Of a stretch of 64,000 nt of DNA, positions 54,932 through 63,505 are shown piece after piece. Below the pieces are notes generated by a model that was not told where the DNA came from, did not search any database, and saw only the letters and a list, made by a program, of their open reading frames with translations. Both the position numbers and the translations under genes were made by a program. Source of the stretch: Nesterenkonia marinintestina (GTDB lineage Bacteria > Actinomycetota > Actinomycetes > Actinomycetales > Micrococcaceae). Each line of letters starts with the position of its first letter. Within the stretch, counting starts at the first letter, position 1. Location: positions 62,001 to 126,000 of the forward strand of contig NZ_JAOEFD010000006.1 in NCBI RefSeq assembly GCF_025420485.1. The letters are read 5' to 3'.

Positions 54932-55639
54932 GTGCTCCTCGCGATCGACTCCTCCGCCGGCGCCTCCGCCGCTGTCCTGGATGCCGGGACGGCCGTCGGG
55001 TCCTGGCGCACCGACGCGACGACCACCCACGCCGAGGTGCTGGCCACCGGCGTGCAGGAGGTCCTCGCGCAGGCCGAGCTCGAGCCCACGGCCCCGCAGC
55101 GACCCGCCGGGCGGACCGGTCAGGGTCTGGAGGCCGTCGTCGTCGGCGTCGGCCCGGGACCGTTCACCGGGCTGCGGGTGGGACTGGTCCTCGCCCACGC
55201 CCTGGCGGAGGTCTGGTCGCTGCCGCTGCACGGAGTCTCCGGCCTGGACGGCCTGGCCCTCCGCGCCGTGGAACAGGCACTCGTCGACACGGACCGTGAC
55301 TTCCAGGTGGCGGTGGACGCCCGTCGCCGCGAGGTCTACTCCGCCCGATATCGCGCGGGCGACGACTCCGAGGATCCCGGGAGCTCCGGCGTCGTACGGC
55401 TCGGTGCGCCGCAGGTCGGCCCCGCCCACGAGCTCCCCGACCTGGCGGTGATCGGTGTGGGCGCCGAGCTCTACCCCGACAGCCTGACCCCGGTCCCCGG
55501 CACCGAGACCTGGACCGCCGACGCCGTGGAGCTCGGTCGGCTCGCCGCCCATCCGGTCCACCGACTCGACCCCCGCCCCCTCTATCTGCGGGACTCCGAC
55601 GCGAAGGTCCCCGCTCCCCGGAAGCGGGCACAGCCGTGA
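54932..55639 (+). CDS. tsaB: tRNA t6A biosynthesis protein TsaB
   Basis: Inactive ASKHA-fold partner of TsaD. About 235 residues from GTG 54932 (MLLAIDSSAGASAAVL). A GTG 25 codons upstream would read through the repeated hairpin sequence and is rejected. The family segments VVGVGPGPFTGLRVGLVLA and VDARRREVYSARY are clear. GGAGG lies only one or two bases before the GTG, and TACCAT (54920-54925) sits at leaderless distance. The stop overlaps the rimI GTG. Confidence 0.93.
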   Translation: MLLAIDSSAGASAAVLDAGTAVGSWRTDATTTHAEVLATGVQEVLAQAELEPTAPQRPAGRTGQGLEAVVVGVGPGPFTGLRVGLVLAHALAEVWSLPLHGVSGLDGLALRAVEQALVDTDRDFQVAVDARRREVYSARYRAGDDSEDPGSSGVVRLGAPQVGPAHELPDLAVIGVGAELYPDSLTPVPGTETWTADAVELGRLAAHPVHRLDPRPLYLRDSDAKVPAPRKRAQP

Positions 55640-56256
55640 GCGGCGGCGAGGCGGCCCGGGATGAGGGGGTCTGCGCCGCGGACGGGAGCGCGGTCACCGT
55701 GCGGGAGATGACCGAGGAGGACGTGCCTGCGGTGGCCGCCCTGGAGCAGGTGCTGTTCCCCGTCGACGCCTGGCCCGAGCGCTTCTTCCGCCAGGAGCTC
55801 TCCCAGACCGGGACCCGCCGGTACTGGGTCGCCGAGGGCGCCGTGCAAGAAAGCGCCGTGCAAGAAGGCGCCGTGCAAGAAGGCGCCGTGCAAGAAGGCA
55901 CCCCTCACGACGGCGCCGCGCAGCTGCTCGGCTACGTGGGCCTGATGTGCGTGCCTCCCTTCGCCGACGTCCAGACCCTCGCCGTGGCCCGGGCCGGCCG
56001 GCGCCGCGGTCTGGGGCGACTCCTGCTGCGCACACTGATCGAGGAGGGACGTGACCGCGGCGCCGAGCAGGTGCTCCTCGAGGTCCGCATCGACAACCAC
56101 GGTGCCCAGCACCTCTACCGAGGGGAGGGGTTCTCCGTGATCCACACCCGCCGGGGCTACTACCGCGACGGCTGCGACGCGCTGATCATGCGTCTGCCGC
56201 TGGCCGACCTCGAGGCCCCCACCAGCGCGAGCCGACTGAGGAGCCCAGACGCATGA
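55636..56256 (+). CDS. rimI: Ribosomal-protein-alanine N-acetyltransferase with repeat insertion
   Basis: GNAT acetyltransferase that in E. coli modifies the N-terminus of S18. 206 residues, about 45 more than usual. The core is normal: [20 protein letters not shown], the acetyl-CoA loop [17 protein letters not shown] and [17 protein letters not shown]. An insertion after RYWVAEG consists of four AVQE(S/G) units (55840-55899) plus a short Thr/Pro/His/Asp piece, then [10 protein letters not shown] resumes. It would lie in a loop between two beta-strands. Start GTG overlaps the tsaB stop. Confidence 0.9.
   Translation: MSGGEAARDEGVCAADGSAVTVREMTEEDVPAVAALEQVLFPVDAWPERFFRQELSQTGTRRYWVAEGAVQESAVQEGAVQEGAVQEGTPHDGAAQLLGYVGLMCVPPFADVQTLAVARAGRRRGLGRLLLRTLIEEGRDRGAEQVLLEVRIDNHGAQHLYRGEGFSVIHTRRGYYRDGCDALIMRLPLADLEAPTSASRLRSPDA
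55840..55899 (+). repeat. Four 15-bp tandem repeats inside rimI
   Basis: Units start at 55840, 55855, 55870 and 55885. The last three are identical (GCCGTGCAAGAAGGC) and the first differs at one base. Each encodes Ala-Val-Gln-Glu-Gly/Ser using CAA and GAA codons, which are rare among the CAG/GAG-using neighbours. Changes in copy number keep the frame. Confidence 0.95.
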
Positions 56257-57359
56257 GCACCCCGACGGCGAGCCCCGCCGGAGCCCGCGGCCCCCTCGTC
56301 CTGGGCATCGAGACCTCCTGCGACGAGACCGGCATCGGCATCGTCCGCGGCACCGATCTGCTGGCGAACACCGTCTCCTCCTCCATGGAGCAGCACGCCC
56401 GATTCGGCGGGGTCATCCCTGAGATCGCCGCCCGGGCCCACCTCGAGGCCTTCGTCCCCACGCTGCGCGAAGCCCTGCAGACCGCCGGGGTGACCGTCGA
56501 AGAGCTCGACGCCGTCGCGGTGACCTCCGGTCCGGGGCTCGCCGGTGCTCTGATGGTCGGCCTGTCGGCGGCCAAGGGCCTGGCGCTGGCCGCGGGGAAG
56601 CCGCTCTACGGCGTCAACCACCTGGTCGCCCACATCGGGGCGGCGCTGCTCCGGGTCGACGACGGGGAGCCCACCGGCCTGCCCGAGCACACCGGCGCGC
56701 TGCTGGTCTCCGGAGGGCACACCGAGATCCTGCGCGTCGGCTCGCTGACCGACGACGTCGAACTGCTCGGCTCGACCATCGACGACGCCGCCGGGGAGGC
56801 CTACGACAAGGTCGCCCGCCTCCTGGACCTCGGGTACCCCGGCGGGCCGAAGGTCGACGCGCTCGCCGCCGACGGGGACCCGCGGGCCTTCCGCTTCCCG
56901 CGGGGGCTGACGCTGCCGAAGTTCGTGGGATCGGCCGAGGAGCCGGGCAGGCACCGGCACGACTGGTCGTTCTCCGGGCTGAAGACCGCCGTGTCCCGGG
57001 CGGTGAAGCAGTTCGAACGTGCCGGAGAACCGGTGCCCCGGGCCGACATCGCCGCGAGCTTCCAGGAGGCCGTGGTGGACGTGCTCACCTCCAAGGCGGT
57101 CAGAGCCGCCCGAGAGCACGGGCTGAACACCCTGCTGCTGGGCGGAGGAGTGGCGGCCAACCGACGCCTGCGCGCCCTCCTGGCCGAACGCTGCGCCGAG
57201 GCCGGGATCGACCTGCGCATCCCGCCGGTGAGCCTGTGCACCGACAACGGCGCCATGGTGGCCGCCCTCGGTGCTCAGCTGGTCGTCGCCGGAGCCGCGC
57301 CGTCGTCGCCGGACGTCCCGGCCGACTCCTCCCAGCCGGTGGAGCGGATCACGGCCTGA
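56253..57359 (+). CDS. tsaD: tRNA N6-threonylcarbamoyltransferase TsaD
   Basis: Catalytic subunit for t6A37 synthesis. 368 residues. [14 protein letters not shown] at the start, metal-binding [40 protein letters not shown] and [12 protein letters not shown] are all present. The ATG overlaps the rimI stop by four bases. Its 3' end overlaps the convergent ligase gene by 11 bases. Confidence 0.96.
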   Translation: MSTPTASPAGARGPLVLGIETSCDETGIGIVRGTDLLANTVSSSMEQHARFGGVIPEIAARAHLEAFVPTLREALQTAGVTVEELDAVAVTSGPGLAGALMVGLSAAKGLALAAGKPLYGVNHLVAHIGAALLRVDDGEPTGLPEHTGALLVSGGHTEILRVGSLTDDVELLGSTIDDAAGEAYDKVARLLDLGYPGGPKVDALAADGDPRAFRFPRGLTLPKFVGSAEEPGRHRHDWSFSGLKTAVSRAVKQFERAGEPVPRADIAASFQEAVVDVLTSKAVRAAREHGLNTLLLGGGVAANRRLRALLAERCAEAGIDLRIPPVSLCTDNGAMVAALGAQLVVAGAAPSSPDVPADSSQPVERITA

Positions 57360-58542
57360 GCCGGAAGTCACCGGCAGGGGGTCCGACCAGCTCCCCGAGG
57401 ATCGATCGACGGGTCCGCTCGGTGGAGTCGAGCACCACCTCGCGCAGATCCCCGTCGTGCGCCTCAGCGACCCGGCGCTGCCGCTGATACCCGACCTCGC
57501 CGCCCATCATGTCCCGCACGGAGGCCAGCTCGGCCTCGCAGCCCAGCCGTTCGGCGGTCGGCGCCAGCTCCTCGAGGAGCTGGTCCAGGTGGTCGGTCAC
57601 CAGCATCTCGTCGCCGTCGGCGTTGAGGATGATGATCGCGTCCATCCCGTAGCGGGCGGCCCGCCACTTGTTCTCCTGGGCGTACCACTGCGGCATCCGC
57701 GGGGTCTCGCGGCCGGCCTCGAGGTCCTCGACGGTGCGGTGGACCAGGCACTGGGTCAGTGCGGCGACCGCCCCGATCTCCTCGACGGTGGCCAGGCCGT
57801 CGGCGATCCGCATCTCCACCGTGCCCAGCCGCGGGACCGGGCGCACGTCCCAGCGCACCTCGGTGACGTCGTCGATCACACCGGTGCGCAGCATGTCGCG
57901 CACGTAGGTCTCGAAGCCCGCCCAGTCGGAGATCCCGAACGGCAGGCCCGCCGTCGGCAGCTGCTGGAACATCAGGGCCCGCTGCGAGGCGTAGCCGGTG
58001 TCCTCCCCGGACCAGAACGGGGAGGAGGCCGTCAGCGCCTGGAAATGCGGGTGATAGACGGTCAGGGCGTGCATCGCCGGCACCGCGTACTCACGCCGTT
58101 CGAGCCCCACATGGACGTGCACGCCGTAGATCACCATCTGGCGGCCCCACCACTGGGTGCGTCGGATCAGCTCCGCGTACCGCTCCTTGTCGGTGACCGG
58201 CTGCTCGCGCGGGGGTGCGAACGGGTGCGAGCCCTGGGAGTACAGGTCCACCTCCAGCGGTCGGCAGGTCTCCAGGACCAGTCGTGAGACCTCGCGCAGC
58301 TGGTCGACCCCCTCGCCCACGCTGCGGCACACATCGGTGATGACCTCGACCGTGTTGGTCAGCAGCTCCTGCTTCACGAAGGGGTGCTCATCCTCGGGTC
58401 CGCAGGAGGGCTCGGCCTCTCGGCAGGCCTCGAGGACGCGGTCGGCCACGGAGCGGAGGTCGCCGGTGTGGGCGTCGACCAGCGCCAGCTCCCACTCGAG
58501 GCCGAGTGTGGAGCGACCCGATCGGGCGAAGGGAAGATCCAT
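57349..58542 (-). CDS. Glutamate--cysteine ligase family 2 (YbdK-like carboxylate-amine ligase)
   Basis: ATP-dependent ligase of the GCS2 family, 397 residues. Signature parts are [12 protein letters not shown] (about 12-23), [22 protein letters not shown]-like [14 protein letters not shown], and [18 protein letters not shown]. The family includes enzymes of ergothioneine, glutathione-like and unknown pathways. No ergothioneine genes adjoin, so the substrate is open. The ATG follows GAGGAGA. Convergent with tsaD, overlapping it by 11 bases. Confidence 0.88.
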   Translation of the reverse strand: MDLPFARSGRSTLGLEWELALVDAHTGDLRSVADRVLEACREAEPSCGPEDEHPFVKQELLTNTVEVITDVCRSVGEGVDQLREVSRLVLETCRPLEVDLYSQGSHPFAPPREQPVTDKERYAELIRRTQWWGRQMVIYGVHVHVGLERREYAVPAMHALTVYHPHFQALTASSPFWSGEDTGYASQRALMFQQLPTAGLPFGISDWAGFETYVRDMLRTGVIDDVTEVRWDVRPVPRLGTVEMRIADGLATVEEIGAVAALTQCLVHRTVEDLEAGRETPRMPQWYAQENKWRAARYGMDAIIILNADGDEMLVTDHLDQLLEELAPTAERLGCEAELASVRDMMGGEVGYQRQRRVAEAHDGDLREVVLDSTERTRRSILGELVGPPAGDFRLRP

Positions 58543-58696
58543 AGGGTCTCCTCGGGAGGACGGTGAGCAGTCTCGCTGCGGTGTCGGTGCGGTGTCGGTG
58601 CGGTGGCGCTGCGCGTCGTCGGAACGTCGACGTCGGAGAGTTCAGGATACTGCGAGGTCAGCCTCTTCCCCTCATGCGGGGGCTAGTCTGTACCGC
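58543..58696 (+). promoter_or_regulatory. Divergent region before the GH3 lipoprotein
   Basis: 154 bases between divergent starts. TAGTCT (58684-58689) ends seven bases before the GH3 ATG and may be the -10 of a leaderless transcript. Upstream lies a short GGTGTCGGTGC repeat (58577-58602 region). No other signal was seen. Confidence 0.4.
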
Positions 58697-60481
58697 ATGT
58701 CGACGACTCCCCAGACTTCGCGGCCGCTCCGTCTCCGGCTGCTCGCCGCCGCCTCCGTGCTCCTGCTCACCGCCTGCGGCACCGGCGGCGCCGGCGATGA
58801 CGACGACGGTTCCGACCAGCAGGACGGCGCCGACCAGGGCGAGGGGCAGAACGACGAGGGCGACGGTGACGGCGAGGACGACGGCGAGGACGACGGCGGC
58901 GGTGACGATGCCCAGCGGGAGGCCGAGGCGGCCGCCGCGCTCGCCGGCCCCTCGCAGGACCACCGCGACGAGGCGGAGGATCTGGTCGCGGAGATGTCGC
59001 TGCGGGAGAAGGCCGGACAGGTGATCGTCGGCGAGTACTCCGGCACGGACGCCTCACAGATGGCGCAGCTCATCGAGGACCTGCACCTCGGCGGAGCCAT
59101 CGTCATGGGCGAGAACGTCCCCACCCGGGACGGGCAGGCCGACCTCGACGCGCTCGCCGCGGAGATCGACGCGATGCAGGAGGCCGCCTCGGACCGGGGC
59201 TACCCCGCGGTCGTCTCGGTCGACCAGGAGGGCGGACTGGTGACCCGCATAGGCCAGCCGCTCACCGAGTGGCCCACGCCGATGGCCTACGGGGCCGGAG
59301 CCCAAGGCTCCTCGGAGGACGCGGGTGAGGAACAGACGCGCGCGGGACATGCGGCGATGGGCGCGGACCTCGCCGAGCTCGGATTCACTGTGGACTTCGC
59401 CCCGAACGGCGACGTCACCGTCGGAGTCGAGGACCCCACGATCGGCACCCGCTCCTTCGGCTCCGACGCCGACTCCGTCACCGAGCTGAGCATGGCCGGA
59501 CTGCGCGGACTGGCGGAGGCCGGCGTCGCAGGGTCGATGAAGCACTTCCCGGGGCACGGATCCGTCGACGAGGATTCGCACGACACGCTGCCGATCCAGG
59601 AGAAGACCCTGGATCAGCTGTGGGACGAGGACTGGGTGCCGTTCCGTGAGGCGGCCGAGGAGGGGGCTCCGATGGTGATGGTCGGTCACCTGGAGGTCCC
59701 CGCGCTCGAAGACGGCGTGCCGTCGTCGCTGTCCTCGGCCACCTATTCGCAGCTGCGCGGTCTCGGCTTCGACGGCGTCGTGGTCACCGATGCGCTCAAT
59801 ATGGGGGCCGTCGTGCAGCAGCACGGTGCCGACGGGGCGCCGGTGCAGGCTCTCGCCGCGGGGGCGGATCTGCTGCTCATGCCCTCCGACGTCCGTGGGG
59901 CCCACGAGTCGATCGTCGCGGCCGTCGACTCCGGGGAGCTGGAGGAGGAGCGCCTCGATCAGGCCGCCGAGCGCGTCGTCGCGATGATGCTCTGGCAGCG
60001 GGACCTGGCCGCCGGCGAGCTCGCCGCCGGTCCGGGAACCGGGGTCGATGCGGACGCCGAGGAGGCGACCGATCCTCCGGAGGATCTCAGCCGCCGGATC
60101 AGCGGTGATGCGGTCACCCTGGTCGAGGGGGAGTGCGAGGCGGAGCTCGTCGACGACGGCATACAGATCGTCGGAGGAGATGAGACGGACAGGTCCCGCC
60201 TCAGCGCCGCCGCTGAGGACGCCGGGGTCGACGTCGGAGACTCGGGCACGGTGGTCCGGCTCCTCGGCGGTTCCCGCGGCGAACCCGGAGGGGACGTCGC
60301 CGTCGCCCTCGACCGACCGGAGGCGCTGGCGGATTCGGACGCCGAGACGCAGATCGCGCTCTACGGGCGCACGGAGGAGTCCTTCGAGGTGCTGGTCGAC
60401 GTGCTCGAGGGCGGCGTCGCTCCGGGTGCGCTGCCGACGCCGGCGGGCGGGTATGCCTCGGGGTTCTCCCGATGCCGCTGA
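58697..60481 (+). CDS. Glycoside hydrolase family 3 lipoprotein (NagZ-like)
   Basis: Probably removes beta-N-acetylglucosamine from wall fragments or chitin outside the cell. 594 residues from ATG 58697. The lipobox LLTAC gives acylated Cys27. A very acidic Asp/Gly/Glu linker (about 30-75) follows. The GH3 domain (about 95-430) has VSVDQEGGLVTRIG, the KHFPGHGSVDEDSH motif with the catalytic His typical of NagZ, and the nucleophile Asp in VVVTDALNMGAV. A C-terminal region (about 450-594) is not recognised. It has its own promoter and is convergent with the methyltransferase gene. Confidence 0.88.
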   Translation: MSTTPQTSRPLRLRLLAAASVLLLTACGTGGAGDDDDGSDQQDGADQGEGQNDEGDGDGEDDGEDDGGGDDAQREAEAAAALAGPSQDHRDEAEDLVAEMSLREKAGQVIVGEYSGTDASQMAQLIEDLHLGGAIVMGENVPTRDGQADLDALAAEIDAMQEAASDRGYPAVVSVDQEGGLVTRIGQPLTEWPTPMAYGAGAQGSSEDAGEEQTRAGHAAMGADLAELGFTVDFAPNGDVTVGVEDPTIGTRSFGSDADSVTELSMAGLRGLAEAGVAGSMKHFPGHGSVDEDSHDTLPIQEKTLDQLWDEDWVPFREAAEEGAPMVMVGHLEVPALEDGVPSSLSSATYSQLRGLGFDGVVVTDALNMGAVVQQHGADGAPVQALAAGADLLLMPSDVRGAHESIVAAVDSGELEEERLDQAAERVVAMMLWQRDLAAGELAAGPGTGVDADAEEATDPPEDLSRRISGDAVTLVEGECEAELVDDGIQIVGGDETDRSRLSAAAEDAGVDVGDSGTVVRLLGGSRGEPGGDVAVALDRPEALADSDAETQIALYGRTEESFEVLVDVLEGGVAPGALPTPAGGYASGFSRCR

Positions 60482-60502
60482 GGTGATGTCCGTCACCCGC
60501 AG

Positions 60503-60531
60503 TTGATTAGCGAACAGCGATGTTGTTTAAT
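60503..60531 (+). promoter_or_regulatory. Orphan promoter
   Basis: TTGATT (60503-60508), 17 bases, TTTAAT (60526-60531), set in an unusually AT-rich stretch. No plus-strand gene lies downstream within reach. Confidence 0.55.
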
Positions 60532-60688
60532 TGCATCAGGTCGACCTGAAGGTGGGCGTCGGTCGATGGACCGACCCCCTCATCCTCCTCGTCGCCGGCA
60601 GATCCTCCGACCGACGGGTGCGAACGCGGTCGGGGGACCAGGCACAGCGATCTGTGCCGCTCTTGGGTGCGATAAGTGAATACGGGAA

Positions 60689-60718
60689 GCGGCGGGGCCC
60701 GGTGCGAGGCCCCGCCGC
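60689..60718. terminator. GC hairpin downstream of the methyltransferase gene
   Basis: Perfect 11-bp stem (60689-60699 with 60708-60718), 8-base loop. It can end the minus-strand methyltransferase transcript, about 100 bases after its stop, and the putative plus-strand RNA. Confidence 0.6.
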
Positions 60719-60730
60719 ACTCGTATACAG

Positions 60731-60778
60731 GCACCGCTGCAGTCACCGCTGCAGTCACCGCTGCAGGCACTGCTGCAG
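60731..60778 (+). repeat. Four 12-bp tandem repeats with CTGCAG
   Basis: Units of twelve bases begin at 60731, 60743, 60755 and 60767 with the form (G/T)CAC(C/T)GCTGCAG, followed by a partial fifth. They lie between the terminator and the methyltransferase stop. Confidence 0.9.
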
Positions 60779-60820
60779 GCACCGCCCTGAGCCGTCGTCG
60801 CGGACCGTCGGCTCAGCGGT

Positions 60821-62113
60821 TCAGCCGTTCAGCGGCTCAGCCACGACGGCGACGCGCTCCTCGCCCAGCCGGGTGAGGATCAGGGTGCGGGAGACGCCCT
60901 CCGCCGGCCGTCGCCGGGCGGAGCCCAGGATCTGGGTGCGCAGCTGCTCCGGTGCGACGTCGACCCCGCGCTTCTTGATCTCCAGCCGCGACACCCCGTG
61001 TTCCGCGGCCCAGCGTTTCAGCCGCTTCACCGAGAACGGCAGGCGCTCCAGGATCCGGTAGCCGCGGGCCAGGCCCACGGCCTCCTCCGGCACCGGTGCC
61101 CCTTCGGGCGCGCAGAAGTAGGCGATGTGCTCATCGAGGATCCGGCCGCCGCAGAGTTCGGCGCATTCGGCCACCAGTCCTGCACGGATCACCGCGCCGT
61201 CGGGCTCCCAGATGATGCCGGTCAGGCCCTCGACGCCGGTGGGCCGGTGCGCCGGCTCGGCGCCGAAGTCGTCCTCGTCGGTGAGCTGGACCGGCGGCGC
61301 GTCCCGGCGCAGCACGGTCGCCGCCCGCCGGACGCCCGGGCGGGCGAGGGATCCGAACCACAGGGCGACCTCGACGACGTCGCCGTCGACGCTCACCCAT
61401 TCCGCCTCGCACCCCTCCGGGACGAGTCCGTGGGCGATCCCGGGTCCGAGCTTCACCCCGACCGCCCGCCCCGCGGCGGCCAGGTCCACCGCCAGGCTCA
61501 GCGGCGGGGAGAAGCTCTCGGGGTCGGTCAGGCGGAGTGCCGAGCCCTCGGCGGTCCGCGCGCCGTGGGGATCCCGGCGGGCCGGGTCCAACCACAGGCC
61601 GGTCCGCTGCGCCTCCTCGGTGGGCTGGGTCTCGATGAACTCTTCGGCCGTGGTGTGTCGGACCCGTGCCTCGGGGAAGGGGGAGAGGTTGACCGTGGCC
61701 GCGGCGGCGGTGGTCTCGTCCGCCTCCACAGCGATCACCTGCATCCCCAGCGCCGCGGCCGCCAGGGCGTCGCCGCCGAGGCCGCAGCCCAGGTCGGCGA
61801 CCACGGCGACTCCGGCGTCGCGGAACCGTTCGGCGTGCCGGGCCGCCACCGACAGGCGGGTCGCCTGCTGCAGACCGTCCTCGGTGAACAGCATCCGGGA
61901 CGCGAAGTCGCCGAACTTGGCCTCGGCAGCGGCCCGCAGCCGGGACTGGGTCAGCGCCGCCGAGACGGTGTCGGGCGGATGGCCCTGGCGTCGCAGCCGC
62001 TGATTGAGCGTCAGCGACTGCTCGGCGTCGTACGGCGGCAGGCTGTTCAGCATCTCCCACCCCTCCGGTGTCAGGACGGGGCGGAGGGGAGAGGGTGGGG
62101 AGGGGTCGGTCAT
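60821..62113 (-). CDS. Class I SAM-dependent methyltransferase with THUMP-like C-terminus
   Basis: The 430-residue protein has an N-terminal helical part (about 10-100) with FASRMLFTEDGLQQAT, a Rossmann methyltransferase domain with SAM motif DLGCGLGGD (107-115) and acidic motif IAVEADE, the motif GLWLDPARRDP, and a C-terminal THUMP-like region (about 330-425) with FSVKRLKRWA and LEIKKRGVD. It probably methylates RNA; the target is unknown. TAGGCT on the minus strand (62126-62121) lies seven bases before the ATG, another leaderless pattern. Confidence 0.85.
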   Translation of the reverse strand: MTDPSPPSPLRPVLTPEGWEMLNSLPPYDAEQSLTLNQRLRRQGHPPDTVSAALTQSRLRAAAEAKFGDFASRMLFTEDGLQQATRLSVAARHAERFRDAGVAVVADLGCGLGGDALAAAALGMQVIAVEADETTAAAATVNLSPFPEARVRHTTAEEFIETQPTEEAQRTGLWLDPARRDPHGARTAEGSALRLTDPESFSPPLSLAVDLAAAGRAVGVKLGPGIAHGLVPEGCEAEWVSVDGDVVEVALWFGSLARPGVRRAATVLRRDAPPVQLTDEDDFGAEPAHRPTGVEGLTGIIWEPDGAVIRAGLVAECAELCGGRILDEHIAYFCAPEGAPVPEEAVGLARGYRILERLPFSVKRLKRWAAEHGVSRLEIKKRGVDVAPEQLRTQILGSARRRPAEGVSRTLILTRLGEERVAVVAEPLNG

Positions 62114-62192
62114 CGGGCTCAGCCTACCGGGGCGCTGGGCCGGCGGATCGGCCGACGGTTCAGGCTCGCGGATCAGGGCCGACGGCGCCCGG

Positions 62193-63437
62193 TCACAGCA
62201 CCGCCCAGCCGATGCCGGCCGCCGCGAGCACCACCGCCCAGGCGGGCACCTTCCCGAACTGCAGGGCGAGGAATCCGGCGGCGGCGATGCCGGCGGCGAT
62301 CCATCCGGTCTCCAGCACGCCGGCGGTGAACACCGGGGTGATCAGCGCCGCGGTGAGGATGCCCACCACCCCCGCGTTCAGGCCGTCCAGCGCGCGGCGT
62401 GCCCGCAGGCTCGTGCGCAGCCGCTCCCAGAACGGCAGCGCACCGGCCGTCAGCAGTCCGGCCGGCAGGAAGATCGCCACGGTGGCGACGACGGCCCCGA
62501 GCAGGCCGCCTCCCTCGGCGGCGGCGCCGAGGAACGTGGCCAGGGTGAACAGCGGGCCGGGCAGGGCCTGGGCGGCACCGTAGCCGGCGAGGAACTCGTC
62601 CTGTCCCAGCATCCCGGTCTGCACGGTCTCGGCCTCCAGCAGCGGCAGCACCACATGTCCGCCGCCGAAGACCAGCGATCCGGCTCGGTAGAAGACGTCG
62701 GCGAGCCGCAGGGACGGGTCGTCGAGGAAGGCGGCGGCCAGGGGGAGCAGCGCCAGCAGAAGGGCGAAGGTGCCGAGCAGCACGGCCCCGGTGCGCCGTG
62801 AGATCCCGCCGCCGAGGGAGTCGAGCTCCTCTGCGTCGGGCGGGTCGGGGCGCAGCACCAGCAGTCCCACCAGACCCGCCAGGGCGAGGACCAGGACCTG
62901 GGCGGAGGGGTGGGGGACCAGCAGCACCGCGGTCAGGACTGCCGCGGCGACGAGCAGCCGCGGCAGGTCCGGAGTCAGCGTGCGCCCCATCCCGAGGACC
63001 GCGTGGGCGACGACGGCGACGGCGGCGGCCTTCAGCCCGAGCACCCAGCCGGCGTCGGCGAGGTCCCCGGCCTCGGAGATCCCATAGGCGAAGGCGCCCA
63101 TGAGCACCGCCGAGGGCAGGGTGAAGGCGACCCATGCGGCCAAGAGCCCTCCGGTCCCGGCGCGGCGCATCCCCAATGCCATGCCCACCTGGCTGGAGGC
63201 CGGCCCGGGGAGGAACTGGCACAGAGCCACCAGGTCTCCGTAGGCCCGCTCGGTGAGCCACCGGCGTCTCTCGACGAACGCTTCGCGGAAGTAGCCCAGA
63301 TGGGCCACCGGGCCGCCGAACGAGGTCAGCCCCAGCCGGAGGAAGACGAGGAACACTTCGAGCACGCCGCCGCGGCGGTCGTCGTCCCCGGACGACGCGG
63401 CGTCGTGCCCGTCATCGGGTGGAGTGTGCTGAGCCAT
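62193..63437 (-). CDS. chrA: Chromate transporter, two-domain ChrA
   Basis: CHR-family membrane protein, 414 residues, with two homologous halves. The N-terminal half has FGGPVAHLGYFREAFV and FLPGPASSQVGMALG; the C-terminal half has FGGGHVVLPLLEAE and ALPGPLFTLATFLG. About eleven hydrophobic segments are present. ChrA exports chromate in characterised cases; actinobacterial members without chrB nearby may have other substrates. It starts 68 bases after the carboxylase gene, and the spacer has a riboswitch-like sequence. Confidence 0.92.
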   Translation of the reverse strand: MAQHTPPDDGHDAASSGDDDRRGGVLEVFLVFLRLGLTSFGGPVAHLGYFREAFVERRRWLTERAYGDLVALCQFLPGPASSQVGMALGMRRAGTGGLLAAWVAFTLPSAVLMGAFAYGISEAGDLADAGWVLGLKAAAVAVVAHAVLGMGRTLTPDLPRLLVAAAVLTAVLLVPHPSAQVLVLALAGLVGLLVLRPDPPDAEELDSLGGGISRRTGAVLLGTFALLLALLPLAAAFLDDPSLRLADVFYRAGSLVFGGGHVVLPLLEAETVQTGMLGQDEFLAGYGAAQALPGPLFTLATFLGAAAEGGGLLGAVVATVAIFLPAGLLTAGALPFWERLRTSLRARRALDGLNAGVVGILTAALITPVFTAGVLETGWIAAGIAAAGFLALQFGKVPAWAVVLAAAGIGWAVL

Positions 63438-63490
63438 CGAGAGTCCACACTGCCCGGATCAGGTTAACGTTCGGCGAACAGCCCGGACCA
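63438..63490 (-). promoter_or_regulatory. TPP-riboswitch-like element before chrA
   Basis: Read on the minus strand, GGGCTG (63484-63479) is followed by a GTTCG/CGAAC stem (63479-63469) and AACCTGATCCGGG, then GTGTGGACTCTCG up to the ATG. AACCTGATCCGG matches the conserved 3' part of TPP aptamers and GGGCTG the start of their GCTGAGA part, but GAGA and the rest of the 5' domain are missing. It could be a degenerate aptamer, a variant, or chance. Confidence 0.35.
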
Positions 63491-63505
63491 CGGGCGCCGG
63501 CCGGA

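Larger units (their letters stand above)
60482..60820 (+). other. Gene-free region with orphan promoter and hairpins
   Basis: 339 bases between two converging genes. It holds an AT-rich patch with TTGATT-N17-TTTAAT (60503-60531), the 14-base palindrome TCAGGTCGACCTGA at the predicted start (60536-60549), stems CCGACCG/CGGTCGG (60607-60633) and GGCACAG/CTGTGCC (60641-60658), a GC terminator (60689-60718) and a 12-bp tandem repeat. No frame here resembles a protein. A structured RNA of about 180 bases is possible but matches no family I recognise. Confidence 0.45.

Noticed and set aside
60538-60720. Match to known RNAs (SRP RNA, tmRNA, RNase P RNA, 6C RNA)
   Set aside because: The conserved core sequences of the first three are absent, and the stems lack the C-rich loops expected of 6C RNA.
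60507-60782. A 91-codon minus-strand frame over the 12-bp repeats
   Set aside because: Its start lies within the tandem repeat and it has no family similarity; it reads through the terminator hairpin.
60731-60790. Possible CRISPR array
   Set aside because: The units are 12 bp and directly adjacent, with no spacers and no cas genes.
60531-61061. A 176-codon plus-strand frame after the orphan promoter
   Set aside because: It starts with TTG without a ribosome binding site, runs through the 12-bp repeats as His/Cys/Arg repeats, and then lies antisense to the methyltransferase.
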